Shown: positions 25,178-36,800, counted from the stretch's first letter. The stretch: 64,000 nt of DNA from Gigaspora margarita (GCA_009809945.1 WTPW01000853.1:214936-278935), one strand, 5' to 3'. Made by a program: numbers and translations. Notes: generated by a model from the sequence alone, not told the origin.

Positions 25178-26241
25178 TTAATGTTTCATCAATAAGTTTA
25201 GCTTCACTATATGAATTATTTTGTCAATTTTTTCCATTTAATTATATTGAGAAGTTCGTAAATGACACTATTAATATATGTGAAAGAGGTACTTCGAACT
25301 GGGTAAATGTAAATATTAATGAATATGTAAAATAGTTAGGTTTATAGATGTTAATGTCTGCTTTTCTTGTTGCTGACTATCATTTTTATTAGAGAACAAA
25401 TCCAGAGATTACACAATCTATGGTACCATTTAATTTTTAATGTTGGATAAGTTGTTCATAATTTGTACAAATTGTATTCTACCACACTTTAATGATGCCA
25501 AACGAATTAGATGCACCAAATGTTAATGATCCTTTATACTCTGTTTGTAGTTTTATTAATGCATTTAATAGTAATTTGATTGAGGCCGTAAGGTCTAGAA
25601 ATACTTTATGCATTGATGAATCTATGAATTCTTGGTTAGACAAATTAAATAAAATCCCAGGTCATCGTAAAATACCGCAAAAACTACATCCAATTGGACA
25701 AGAGTAGAAAACAGTTGCTGACGGTTTTACAAATATTATCATTCAACTGGAACTATGTAAAGAGAAGAAAATTGAACAAAAAAAGCAATTTACATCAGAA
25801 TATGGTAGTACTACTGCCTATATACTTCAATTGACACGACCGTGGTTTGGTAGTGGATGTACTATTGTTGGTGATAGTTGGTTTGGGTTGCCAAAACTTT
25901 GCTTACTTTTAATAGAAAGTGGTTTGTATAGTATTTTTTATATTAAGAAAAGGCGTAGATAGCCTCTTAATTACTCTCAGGATATGATTCAAAAACTTGG
26001 CAACATATATGGATCCTATTTTTCAAAAGTTGTAGTTGTTAATAGTACGCATTTAATTGTAGCATCTTTAAAAGATTGAAAGCCACAATGCATTATTGCA
26101 ACAGTATCAATACAACTCAAGGTGATGAAGTTGAATATATAGTCAAGAATGTAATAATTCGTCATTAGTTAAATTTGCATTACCAAAAATTTTTTCTGAA
26201 TACTCCTCTTTAAAGGGCGCCGTTGATACTAATAACCAGAT

Positions 26242-26954
26242 ATATTATTTTATTTTATTTATTTTATTGTATTTTATTTTATTTTATTTGTATACGGGTT
26301 CTAATTACTTATTTGGTTATTATGTAAATATATGCTTTTTGGTTTTTATTTTCGAGTATTATGGAATAATGATTGTTACCTTGAACTTAATTATAAGTTT
26401 CTTGAAATTTTAATTAAAAATGCATGATAATTTCGATATTTGATCTGAATAAAGATCGAATACTATAAGTTAACAGGTTTATAAATTAATTAGTTATATT
26501 ATAAATCTGTTATCAATATCAATTTTAATATTGTGTATTATTATAGCTTTGGTATAATAATACACATTATCTGACAAACTCATATGATCATGAAAAAATT
26601 TCTTACTGTTATTTTTTTTATGTTTTATTACGTAATCATGTTTATTCAAATTAAAACTCAGAGGGTGACTCCCTACCAATCAATGATCATAAATTGCCGG
26701 ATAACACTATTATTGGGCAAATTGGTGAATACGGTAATTTGACAAATGATTGGCTACACATGCCGCAGAGCAGCACGTGATCATTTGCCAAATTACCGTT
26801 ATTCACCAATTTTTGCCCAATAATGTATACATATTATTATTACTTTTATGGGCTGATATTAATGATGAATTATGAAATAACTATTAAATATCACTTAAAA
26901 ATCACTTAAAATATTTAAATTTATTTTAATTGATAGATTCATGATAATATGACT
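26242..26954. other. Intron or insertion within piggyBac transposase
   Basis: The stretch separates two adjacent transposase motifs. It does not start with GT after the last coding triplet, so it is either an insertion or an intron whose borders have decayed. It is AT-rich, with (TTTTA) runs at about 26250-26290 and a hairpin at 26709-26824. Confidence 0.5.
26709..26824. repeat. 116-bp perfect-type hairpin
   Basis: ATTATTGGGCAAATTGGTGA at the left is mirrored at the right (TCACCAATTTTTGCCCAATAAT), with the CGGTAATTTG block also paired. Arms are about 43 bp around a short loop containing CACATGCCGCAGAGCAGCACGTG-like sequence. Confidence 0.8.
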
Positions 26955-27446
26955 TCTTTTCATGATGTAATACGTGGATCAAACTGGAAGATGTGTGTGC
27001 TTGCTTTTCTACTTGGAATCGCTAAAGCCAATGCATTTTTATCATTTAAAAAATGGTGTAATGGAGCATATGATGTTTCGCATTTTGATTTTAGATAACA
27101 ATTGGCTTTTAAAATTCTTAATAAGATTATCTAAATTTAAGAAATTCATCACCAAATTCATCCAGAAAACAGTCAAGAACACAAACTGAGATACAAAATA
27201 AATTATTGCCTATCTCTAAAAGAAAAAAAACCCTGAAATATTACAATTTATCTACAGCTTCGTTGTATGTATTGTGGTACAAGAACAAGATATCACTATG
27301 CTTGTAACAATTCAAAGGGTGTGTGTTTTAGTTGCTTTAGCAACCATCATTTATAATCTAAATATATCAAAATGAAGAGTCGATATAGACAATTTATATA
27401 TTCCATTTTATTATATAAGTTTTGGAGGCATTAATTTTTTTTGTTG

Positions 27447-27799
27447 TATGGTGCGCCAAATCACTTTTCATAAAAAATCACGTATATTTTAATAAATCTA
27501 TAAAATCTTAAGTTTTAAATATTTTTTAAAAATATAACCGATAAAAACTATAGTTTTTCATTAGTACTTTCCAAGTTATTGGTTAGAATATTTAAAAAAG
27601 TTTATAAATTAAAGTTATAAGTGTTTAAAGCTATTATGCTTTCAAAATTTTGGCATTTAATATAAAAAAATTTAAAAATTTTATTTTATATTTTTTTTAT
27701 CCAATCAGAATTGGTATATAACGCATTCTGATTGGTTAAAAAGCATTTATATATACCCAAATTTGGCGCATTTGATGTAAAGTGACTTGGTGCACTATA
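27447..27799. mobile_element. MITE near the right end of piggyBac
   Basis: TATGGTGCGCCAAATCACTT and the right-hand inverse (AAGTGACTTGGTGCACTATA) form about 25-bp terminal repeats. The interior is AT-rich and non-coding. It inserted next to one of the subterminal palindromes. Confidence 0.7.
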
Positions 27800-27980
27800 C
27801 TAAATTTAGTTTGGCAAAATTTTTGCACAATGGTGGCACTTTGCAATCACTTTTCGCAAAATTTTTATTTGTAAATAGTGTTAAAATTTTACATATAAAT
27901 AAAGCTATATGTAATAAATATTCTAGCAAATTTTAGTTAAAATTAAACTCGTGGTTGTATCGTAATTAATTTTATGCGCT

Positions 27981-27996
27981 GTACTAAATTTAGTAC
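27981..27996. promoter_or_regulatory. Right subterminal palindrome of piggyBac
   Basis: One GTACTAAATTTAGTAC copy 20 bp from the right end. A partial copy (TACTAAATTTAGT) lies at 27798-27810, where a MITE abuts it. Confidence 0.55.
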
Positions 27997-28034
27997 AATT
28001 GCCAAACAGATACCCATTAAAAAAAATTTTTTAA

Positions 28035-28325
28035 CCTAGCTTAATAACTTTTATTTTTGCCTTTTTTTTCTTGTAAACTTGTTCAAACTAGTAGCAAGTG
28101 GGTAAGTAGGTAGAATTTTTTTTAAGAATATTCATATTCAAACTAGTAGTAGTAGAATTTTTTGTTCAAGATTTAGTATATCTTTTTTTTTTAGTTTCTT
28201 AGCCTGGTTTACTAACTTTTATCTTTGCTTTTTTTTCTTGTAAATTTATTCAAACTAGTAGCATGTAAATAAGTGGGTGGGATTTTTCTTCAGGATGATA
28301 TTCAAGCTATTAGTAGTAGAATATT
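28035..28325. repeat. Two-copy direct repeat of about 170 bp
   Basis: ACTTTTATTTTTGCC..TTCTTGTAAACTTGTTCAAACTAGTAGCA (28049-28096) recurs in slightly changed form at 28216-28265. The following AAGTGGGTARGT and CAAACTAGTAGTAGTAGAAT-like segments also recur. It lies just outside the piggyBac right end and is non-coding. Confidence 0.6.
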
Positions 28326-29040
28326 TCATAGTGATTTTGTAAGTTTTTTTTTTTTTTTTTAAGAATTGAGTTAATTAAAAAAACAAGCACTAGGAAGAAA
28401 AAATAGAAGAACTTTGAAAAGGAAATTAAATAGTACATAAGAAAAGAACAACTAAAGCTGGTTATGCATAAATTAATTAAGTCATTATGGCATAATGGTC
28501 TTGTGAATAGAAAGGAAAGATTCATTATGTATTTATTATGCATTTGTTATATATTTGTTATATATTCATTACATGTTTATTATACAATTATTTTTTTTTA
28601 ATAAATAAAATGTATTATAAATAAAAATTTTTTAATTTTTTTTAATTTTTTTGTTTTTTTGAAGTTATAAAAGTATGGATGCATATGACCATTTTTAATT
28701 GGTCAATCATAGGGTTGCTATAGCTATTTAGCAATAGCACCAAGACAACAACTTTATTTTTGACAATTGAACTATTGGTCATATGACTGAGTTTGATTGG
28801 CTGATCATAGGATTGGCATAGCAAGGATCATTGTCCAATTTATATTTATTATGTGATTAAATTTGATTGGTTAAATATGAGTCTAGAATTAAATTAATTG
28901 TCTTGATGTAGACCTTTTTAGGGTTTAGATTATTAGTATAAACTCCAGATTTAGAATAAGATATCCTTTTAAAATTTGCAAATAAAAGTATTGAATTAGT
29001 TGCAACATGCAATAAAAAAAATTTAAATTTCAGATACTAG
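28326..29040. other. AT-rich stretch without a gene
   Basis: Weak inverted similarity (TTGGTCAATCATAGGGTTGC / TTGGCTGATCATAGGATTGG at 28700-28820) suggests an old MITE; otherwise nothing was recognised. Confidence 0.4.
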
Positions 29041-29048
29041 ATCTAGGT

Positions 29049-29815
29049 AGGACCCCAGACATCTCTCATATAGGTCATAACTGAATTTTGGCCAATTTTG
29101 ATCTAATTTGCTAAAAACAACAAAATCTATTTACTTTAATAACTTTTAATCCAGTGATCAGAATTGAATAAACTTTTTTTGTTAGATGTGCCTTACTGAG
29201 AGCTTTATTTTAAAAAAAGTTCATTCAAATTGAACTACTAGATGCCAAGATAATTGCCAAAACTGTTTTTTGATTCTCAAATTTTAGGCTATACAAACTT
29301 ATACTATTGGTTCTCATATCACCAAGTAACCTTTCGTGACCCGGCGACCCAGATTTTAATTTTTTTTAAAAAAAATTTTTTAATAAAAAAAATTTTATTT
29401 AAAAATTTTATTGTCTTACAACCTGAATACCCAATAAAAAATTTCATACGTTAAAAATTTAAACTTTGTTCTTTATACTATTATACAGGCAAACTTTGTT
29501 TCCTTAGAAAATATTGCACTGATCAATAACACCATAGGCACATTTTAGTAAAAGTAAAAGTTTTATATTTGTTATCATTATTTATATATGTACTGTAATT
29601 GATTGATAATCTTTACTATATTAAAAATTCGCTCTGTTCGCATAATTATAAATGGAGAATTTCTATTGGCTAATATATTAAAAAATTAAAATTTCAAAAC
29701 CCCACCTCACTGACCCGGCCGGGATATGAAAACCAATAGTATAAGTTTGTGTGGCCTTAGGTGTTTTTGCTAAAAAATTTTAATTATGACCTCTATACTA
29801 GATATCTAGGGTCCT
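29049..29815. mobile_element. hAT-type MITE, inverted relative of the 8.1-kb copy
   Basis: Begins AGGACCCCAGACATCTCTCA and ends ATCTAGGGTCCT, with near-exact 8-bp TSDs (ATCTAGGT at 29041-29048, GTCTAGGT at 29816-29823). It matches 8095-8390 in reverse orientation over its length once the nested element at 29287-29756 is removed. Confidence 0.85.
29287..29756. mobile_element. PIF/Harbinger-like MITE nested in a hAT MITE, TSD TTA
   Basis: Ends GGCTATACAAACTTATACTA and TAGTATAAGTTTGTGTGGCC, flanked by TTA at 29284-29286 and 29757-29759. The 8.1-kb copy of the host element has the uninterrupted site (TCTAAAATTTGAG in the other sense), confirming a 3-bp duplication. Confidence 0.88.
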
Positions 29816-29823
29816 GTCTAGGT

Positions 29824-30892
29824 ACCTAACTTTTTACAAGCAGATTTTGGATTCAAGTTCTAGTAGATATGGTTTCTATAAATACTTAAATATACTTATT
29901 GTAGAAAGTTCAAGTAAGTACAACTTTGAATTAGGAATTTTTGAAAGAAGGTTCATTGTAAAAAAGTTAGTACTATGTATAAAAGTGGTTCTAATTATAC
30001 AAAGGTTGTGTATATAAATTCTTAAAGGCACAGGTAGTATCAACAACCCTAAAGTGGTATTAGAATTTTGATTAAAAGGATAACTAGGTAGTAATTAGAA
30101 TTAGAGTGGTAAGAAAAGTGGCAAATACAAAGAGGCCTATAATAAAAAATTAGCTTTACCAAATTTGGAACACCTGCACTGTACAGAAATCATTAACCAA
30201 TAAGAAGTTGAAGCATGAAGATGTATACATGTCAAGACCCAATGAAGCTCTGGGTATATCTATATGGGAGTCTTTGGATATTATGAGAATTTAGAACTAC
30301 TAATACAGGTATAGCTAGTATAAATATATATAGTAATAACTAGAAATACAACTGCTAAGAATTACTATGAAATGATAAAATACCTGTTAAAAATATACAT
30401 AAGAACAAAAACATTTCGAGTTTGAAAACCTGAAATTAAAATTTGAAGACGAAATTGTTTTTGACTTATTTTACTTGAAAAATGAAATTATTTGATACTT
30501 TTTTTGAATAGACGAAATTATAAGGAACATATCTATATAAATTTTATTTGCTCTTTCTTATAAAAAATTTTAATTTTTTCTAATGAAGATGAAATAGGCC
30601 TTTTTCAAAAATCAATTTCGGTGGCATCACTAGTTACAAACCCTAAGCTACAAGATGTTATCCAACTATATTTGGTACTAAAAGCACTTTGCAAAATATG
30701 TTCAAATATTTTATTATTATATAGAAAAGTATAGATGAAGCATATTACTGAAATCAGATATTAAGTTTAAGGTTGCTGGCCGTAAATAATAATTACAAAC
30801 ATTATAAATTACAATCTGAGTTACAATTTAATTACAACTAATGCCCATAGTTGTAATATGATATATTGCTATAAAATGTAGTAATAGTTGTA
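29824..30892. other. AT-rich stretch without a gene
   Basis: No paired ends or protein-like frame recognised. The last 100 bases start the TAATAGTTGTAAGTGC repeat in which two elements inserted. Confidence 0.5.
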
Positions 30893-30900
30893 AGTGCTGT

Positions 30901-31215
30901 TAGGGTTCCGCAATTTGATTTGATCTTCAAATATTTGAATCAAATATTTGATCAAATTCAAATTCAAATTTGACTATATTTGATTTGATCAAATTCAAAT
31001 TCAAATTTGACTATATTTGATTTGATCAAATTCAAATCTCCAAATTTGATTTGATTTAACAAATATTTGATTTGATTTGAAAATTACTATTAATGTTCAA
31101 ATTTAAATCAAATTCAAATCCAAATATTTAAATCAAATCAAATTCAAATCAGGGTCAATTTGATTTGATCAAATTCAGATTGATCCAATATTTGATTTGA
31201 ATTTGAGGAACCCTA
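30901..31215. mobile_element. AAATTTG-rich MITE, copy 3, TSD AGTGCTGT
   Basis: TAGGGTTCC and GGAACCCTA ends; exact TSDs AGTGCTGT at 30893-30900 and 31216-31223. It is the reverse-orientation relative of 20413-20698, and the interior includes two tandem repeats of a TTTGACTATATTTGATTTG block. Confidence 0.92.
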
Positions 31216-31249
31216 AGTGCTGTAATAGTTGTAAGCAGTGTTTAAAATT

Positions 31250-31440
31250 TGATGTTCTCATGTTCTCAAAAAACATTTAACTTTTTTTAAGAATATTAAA
31301 TATTAATATAATGTTCTCTTATTTGAGAACATTTTATATAAACAAAATGTTCTCAGAGAGAACATTTGTAAAAATTTTTTGTTCTCAAATTTATTAATAA
31401 GAACAATAAATAATATATAATGTTCTTAGTATTAAATATT
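31250..31440. repeat. Left subterminal TTCTCA repeats of the hAT element
   Basis: At least seven TGTTCTCA or TGAGAACA copies in both orientations. The right side has the same motif at about 37320-37390. Such subterminal arrays are where hAT transposases usually bind; here that is inferred. Confidence 0.6.
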
Positions 31441-34040
31441 ATAATTAAGTTTATTATATACTATAAATAGATTTTGTTAATATTTTATTAAATATAAACA
31501 CTTTTAACAATAACAGGTTTAAGATATACTACAAATTTCTAAACAAATTATTGTATAAATAATATGAATATTGCATTTTGTTGACTTAAATATTTATCAA
31601 AATCCTTAGCATCGATTATTTTTTATTATTTATTATAAATACACCTATGGTAGTTTTGCACTTATTATATGTTTTTATATATTTTTCTAAGTTTTTATAT
31701 TTTTATATAAAATTTTTTGCACATAGTTTCATGTTGGGGTTAGTATTTGGAGCTAGAATTAAAGTTTAGAAAGGTTTTGGAGATGTAGAGCACTTTTATT
31801 TAGAGTATCGCATATTAATTAATTAGCCAGTTTTTAGGATAACTATATGTGTATTTTAGTAAAAAGATGATTTTTTATTATTTTGATATTAATTTATAGA
31901 TAATTATTCTGTAAAATTTGTATATTACCTCTAAAATATAACAACTATCCTCAAACCCAAACCTAATAAAATCGCATGATTCAAGCCCATGATTCAGGCT
32001 CATGATTCATGCCCATAATTAGAACTGTGATTTTTCTGATGCATATCATAGCATGAGTATTTAAAGGGTAATTGATTTGTATGAATTATGTAATCATTGA
32101 ATCGTCAAATGCATGAAAATAAGGTTATTAAATAGAAGTAATTTGTAGTTAGTATGAGTGATCAAAAAATAGTAATAGCTTGAACAAATAGTATAAAAAG
32201 ATGATACATACAAATCTTGTACAAGCTAGTTTGTTTAATATAATTAAATACCCTTTCATGCATTATTCTATTCTTTTGCCTTGTCTAATTCTCACAAAAA
32301 TACCTGAAAATCGCCCCAATCTATAATAGGAAACCATATGCATATGTACGGCTTTAAATTATCTGTTATTACTATTAGCGTTAAATGAAATTTCTTTATT
32401 AATTTGGCATTGAAACATTTTACAAAACTATAATTATTCATACATATACAAGCTTATTGTATGAAAGTTAGAGGTCGTGCAGGTCGGGTTAGAAAATAAT
32501 AAAAAAACTGGTTTTATAACTTGAACTTTGTGGGCCAAAATCCTCACTGTTTCTAAAGAGGAGTCCATAGAAATAATCCCAAAGCGAGAAATCAGATCAT
32601 AAAAGGCTTAAGTTTATTTTAATAGATTTAAATAAAGTTATTAGTATATGAACTTTAAAAAAAGTTTTATTTAAAAGAACAACTTAAACCAAAATAAAGA
32701 AAAGTCAATACTGTATTACGTGTTATATCAAGGTTATTCTCAAATTACTAATCTGCTGAAATGCATCTTTTGTATTGTAATTTTATAGTAGTACTGTATT
32801 ATTCACATTAACGGGTTTATACAAGGATCTGTATTAGCTTTGTTAAATTTAGTACAAGTAAAAATAAGAAATAAAATGATTAAAATTCATAAGCAAAAAT
32901 GATAACAATTATTACTATTGTAATAAATATATCAAATTGAAAAACCAAACCTATCAATATCAATTCATTTACTATTGCTGCTCAATTAAAGGACAGTTTA
33001 GATAATATTGACAATGAATCTTCTATTACTGAAGAAAGTGAAAATAATTCTCGCCATTTTAAAGTACTACGTTTGGCTAAAGAATTATTAAATTGGGATT
33101 CAAATTGGTCGAAAATATATCTATGGGTTTATCGTGAAGAAGGATCATTAAACAAATTTATGTTTTGTTACTGGTGCAAAGAAGCTGGCAAAAATAATAA
33201 TTTTACTAAAGGTTGTGAATATTTTAAAAAACAGTATTTAGATCAGCATGTTAATATTAATAATCATAAGATGGTTTGTGCTGCTCGAATACAATCTCAA
33301 GTTACTTTACATACTAGTTTTACTATTCAAGCTGGAACTGATCAAATTAAGGTTATGAGAAATATGTGTAATATGTATTTTTTAATTCAGCACAATTTGT
33401 CTGCAAATATATTTGAAAGTTTGTATAAATTATCTGAAATTCAATACGCTGAAGACCAAGGTCAGTTTGAATATGGAATTGAGACTTTAAACATATTTGA
33501 TAATAACCAGTTTGCTGATGAAGATGAAAGTGCACCATATGGTAGTTATCAAAATAATGTTTCAGCACGTGAATTTATTGAATCAATTGGTCGTGTTGTA
33601 GAACAAGAAACCTTTTAAGAACTACATATCTCAGATGGTTAGAGCATTATAATTGATAAAAGTAATACTATATCTTCTGAAAAAACTTTAGCAATTGTTT
33701 CTAAACATACAATTGTACCAGCAAACCAATTTACCAATTTCTTGGATTAATTTTGTTAGTAAACAATACTGCGAATACAATAGTTGCTAAAATTCATCGA
33801 TTTTTTCAAGCAAAAAATATTTTTTATGATGATTTAATGCATATTTGCACAGATGGTGCTAGTAAGGTAAAGGTACCTATTTCTATGGATACACCTATTT
33901 CCGTGAATTAAATTTATTAGTAATTTATATATAAACTAAAAAAAGCAATTTTTTAAAAATAAAAAATTGAAATTTCTGAGATTACTTACTAAATAAACAG
34001 TTCTTGAAGAATTAATAAAAGTTGTAGCAACTATCAATGC

Positions 34041-34229
34041 AGTTTTAATGATAGTAAAAATGCTAAATTCGGTCTAGAATATCAAAAGTTATGAGCGATT
34101 TATGTTTTGAGATCATATAAAATTTTTATATAGATCTACAAAGAAATGTATATAATCGTGAAACATAAATTGCTCATAACTTTTGATCTACTAGACCGAA
34201 TTTGATGTTTTTACTATCATTAAAACCAT
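34041..34229. repeat. Long inverted repeat nested in the TA element
   Basis: Arms of about 75 bp: TTTTAATGATAGTAAAAATG..AAATTCGGTCTAGA is mirrored by TCTACTAGACCGAATTTGATG..ACTATCATTAAAA. It would form a long imperfect hairpin. Confidence 0.75.
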
Positions 34230-34648
34230 ACTGACGGTGCCTACAAGATTTATTGATTCTTAAGAGCTGTTTACTTAATAAATAATTTTAAAATTTTCAA
34301 TTTTATACTTTAAAAATTGTAATAAATTTTTTTTTAAAATTATACTTATTTAATTAATAAAATTTTTAGAAAATGAATAAATAAATAATCAATAAAAGGT
34401 AGTAAAAAAAAGAAAAACAAAGTATAAAAAACAAATAAATAAGAAAATTTTTTAGAATTTTTAGAATTTTTAAATAGTTTACATTGTATCCACGGAAATA
34501 GAAGAGGGGGTATCAAATTTTATAAATTTTATAAAATTTTTCTTTACTAATACAAAAAATTTTTTTATATATTAGTATAATTTAATTTGTATATTTTTAA
34601 ATAATAAATTAATTGTAAATTTTATATTTAAAGTTAGAAAATTGTATG

Positions 34649-34853
34649 TGGAGACATGTCTCCATGGCGACCCTACATATAACAGCCAATCATATTTAGG
34701 GTTAGAAAATTTTCATTTGTGTTTTTGTATTATAAAAGTTAGAAAGTTTGTAGGAAATTTTAATTGGCCAATAATAAGCAACATATTATCTAGTCACATG
34801 CTTAATTTTGATTGGCTATTCATATAAAGGGTCTCCATAGAGACATGTCTCCA
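34649..34853. mobile_element. MITE with palindromic TGGAGACATGTCTCCA ends
   Basis: Both ends carry TGGAGACATGTCTC followed by GACCCT, then AGCCAATCA in inverted orientation. Each end is itself a palindrome. It is nested in the TA element, which is nested in the hAT. Confidence 0.7.
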
Positions 34854-36223
34854 TAAAATAATACCCTTTAAAGTTTAATAAAAAAATATTAATTTTTAAA
34901 AAAGTTTTATATGTAGCAAAAAAAAGTCCCAGAAATAGATACCTTTACCTTACAATGACAGGTAATATATTTAAATTTATTATATATTTTATCTATATAT
35001 ATATTAAAAAAATTAATATTTATAATCATTATTATAGGCATTCATATTGGTGTAGCAACTCAACTTAAAAACAAAAATCCATTTATTCTAGAGCATCACT
35101 ATATTTCTCATAAATTAGCATTAGCTACAAAAGATGCAGCAAAGCAAGTTGAAGAATTTAAACAATATAAAAAAATTGTACATAATATTTATAGTTACTT
35201 TTTACAAAGTCCAGATTGTATGATACATCTTAGAATAATAGAGGAAAATATAGATGATCCGTATCTTACAGTTTTGAATATTATTGAAACTCGCTAGTTA
35301 TCATTATCTAATGTTATTCAAAATTTACATCAAATTTTAAACTCAATAATTGATGCATTACTTGAAGATTCATTTGAAAATAAAGTTGCTAAAGCTTTAT
35401 ATCATAGCATTGATGAAGACTTTATTATTACAACAAAATTTTTTGCTGATATTCTTGGAACATTAAGACGCTTGAATCTTCTTTTTCAAAAAAATAATAT
35501 TTCAATCCGTGAAGTAAAAACTCAACTTGATATTACTATTTATACTATTCAATCACAATTTATTAGAATAGCTAAAGTTGAACCAACTTGGAGAATTCAT
35601 TTACGCAAATATATATATATGATAATAATATTGATATAGATGAATTACCTACTATTATTACAAAATTTGCACATGCTACAATTGAATTATTAGAAAAAAG
35701 ATTTCCAAACAGGGTTCAAGTTGATGCATTTCATATTTTTGATCCATTAACTTTACCAATAGAAAGTTCTAAATTTCAAGAGTATAGCAAAAATGAAATT
35801 GAAATTTTGGGTAATTTTTATGGCCAAGATAAAAATATATCAGGAAATTTATTTTTTGCAATTTTAAATTTTGAAAATTCAAGTCATGAATGGCCATCAG
35901 TTAGATCTCTTTTAACTAATTATAAAAATTTTAATTTTTTGAATGCATGGAAACGAATTTATTCTGATCTTCCTACTTTTAATGAAATTTATCCTGAAAC
36001 TGCAAAATTAATTTCTATTTTAATTAATCTTCCTTTAACTAATGCAGTTGTTGAACATATTATTTCTTGACAAAATTTAATCAAAACAAAACTTCGAAAC
36101 CGTATGAATATTTTTACTTTGAATTATCTTCTTCTTATTTCTTTTAATGGACCTAAATTAGAAAACTTTAATTTTCAATTAGTATATCAAGAATGGTGCA
36201 AACTTGATTTTAGAGTTAAATGA

Positions 36224-36800
36224 TTAAAATGCATAGTAGATATATAAAATTTTATTATATATATTATATATTTATATATCTATATATATATCTTTAAAAT
36301 ATTAAAATTTTTAAAATTTGTAATATTTTATAATACTTGCATATTTGTATTATATTCTGTATTTCTTATCCTTTTAAATTTTAAGCTTTATATGATTTTT
36401 ATAAACTTTAATTTAAATATATATACATGCATATCAAATATTATAAAATGCATCATTTTAAAAGGCCTGAATATAAATCTTTGTAAAATTATTTGCTTTC
36501 ATTAAAGCAAGCAGATAGTTAAAAAAGCTGTATATTTTTAATTTGAATTTATCTAATCTGATAATTATAGCAAGTTTTCTACAAGTTTAATTCTAATCTA
36601 AAAATTAGTTTACATTATTTTACAAGCAAACTTGCCTACAAATTTTTAATTCTTTTGAGCAGATCTAGCAATTTGAATATATCTGGGTCTCGAATTTTAT
36701 AATTAGATGCAAAGTTTTTTAACTGCTTTTAGATTGGATAAGTAAATGCTAAAATAGATTTTATGCGTGCACATAATTTTTTAATTTTGTAAAATCAAAA
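36224..36800. other. hAT 3' region without a gene
   Basis: AT-rich, with short TATATA runs; nothing recognised. Confidence 0.5.

Larger units (their letters stand above)
23680..27357 (+). pseudogene. piggyBac transposase (DDE_Tnp_1_7), decayed
   Basis: Pieces of one protein read in order along the plus strand. An N-terminal part (about 23684-24139) has a frame change near 23808 and an acidic tail. A core starts after the nested element at 25182. CIDESMNSW (about 25610) and IVGDSWFGLPKL (about 25865-25900) are the first two catalytic Asp blocks, GAVDTNNQ (about 26218-26241) is the third, and then SFHDVIRGSNWK and LGIAKANAFLSFKKW follow at 26955-27055. The C-terminal zinc domain CMYCGTRTRYHYACN..CFSCF lies at about 27268-27350. 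The enzyme would excise and insert DNA at TTAA. In-frame stops at 24073, 25333, 25345, 25390, 25705, 25960 (TAG) and 26077 (TGA), plus a frame change near 26110, inactivate it. A 715-bp intron or insertion separates GAVDTNNQ from SFHDV. Confidence 0.9.
23182..28016 (+). mobile_element. piggyBac element bounded by TTAA
   Basis: Ends TGGGTATCTGTTTG and CAAACAGATACCCA are exact inverted repeats and are flanked by TTAA at 23178-23181 and 28017-28020, the hallmark of piggyBac transposition. Inside is a decayed plus-strand transposase gene with the superfamily's C-terminal Cys-rich domain. Subterminal palindromes GTACTAAATTTAGTAC lie near both ends. Several younger elements are nested in it. Without the TTAA-flanked nested element the length is about 3.8 kb. 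Confidence 0.93.
33865..34950. mobile_element. TA-flanked element inside the hAT transposase
   Basis: AGGTAAAGGTACCTATTTCT and the inverse AGAAATAGATACCTTTACCT are terminal repeats, with TA on each side (33863-33864 and 34951-34952). Removal rejoins GCTAG-TA-CAATGACAG, restoring the reading DGASTMTG of the transposase. The interior is non-coding and itself contains two inverted-repeat elements. Confidence 0.85.
33041..36223 (+). pseudogene. hAT transposase with N-terminal zinc finger, decayed
   Basis: The N-terminus (33041-33300) reads MFCYWC...GCEYFKKQYLDQHV..NNHK, a C-x2-C...H-x5-H finger like those in TTF/ZNF862-type hAT proteins. The RNase-H-like core follows: SIGRVVEQETF, ISDG(stop)SIIID with the first Asp (about 33640), LVNNTANTIVAKIHRFFQ (about 33757-33810) and CTDGAS with the second Asp (33847). 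The MITE at 33865 cuts the gene here. After it, a plausible 68-bp GT..AG intron (34971-35038) leads into TGIHIGVATQLK. The C-terminus has the hAT dimerisation signature LPLTNAVVEH with the catalytic Glu (about 36035-36060), ending at TGA 36223. Stops occur at Gln, Trp and Arg-like positions, with frame changes near 33740 and 35600. Confidence 0.92.
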
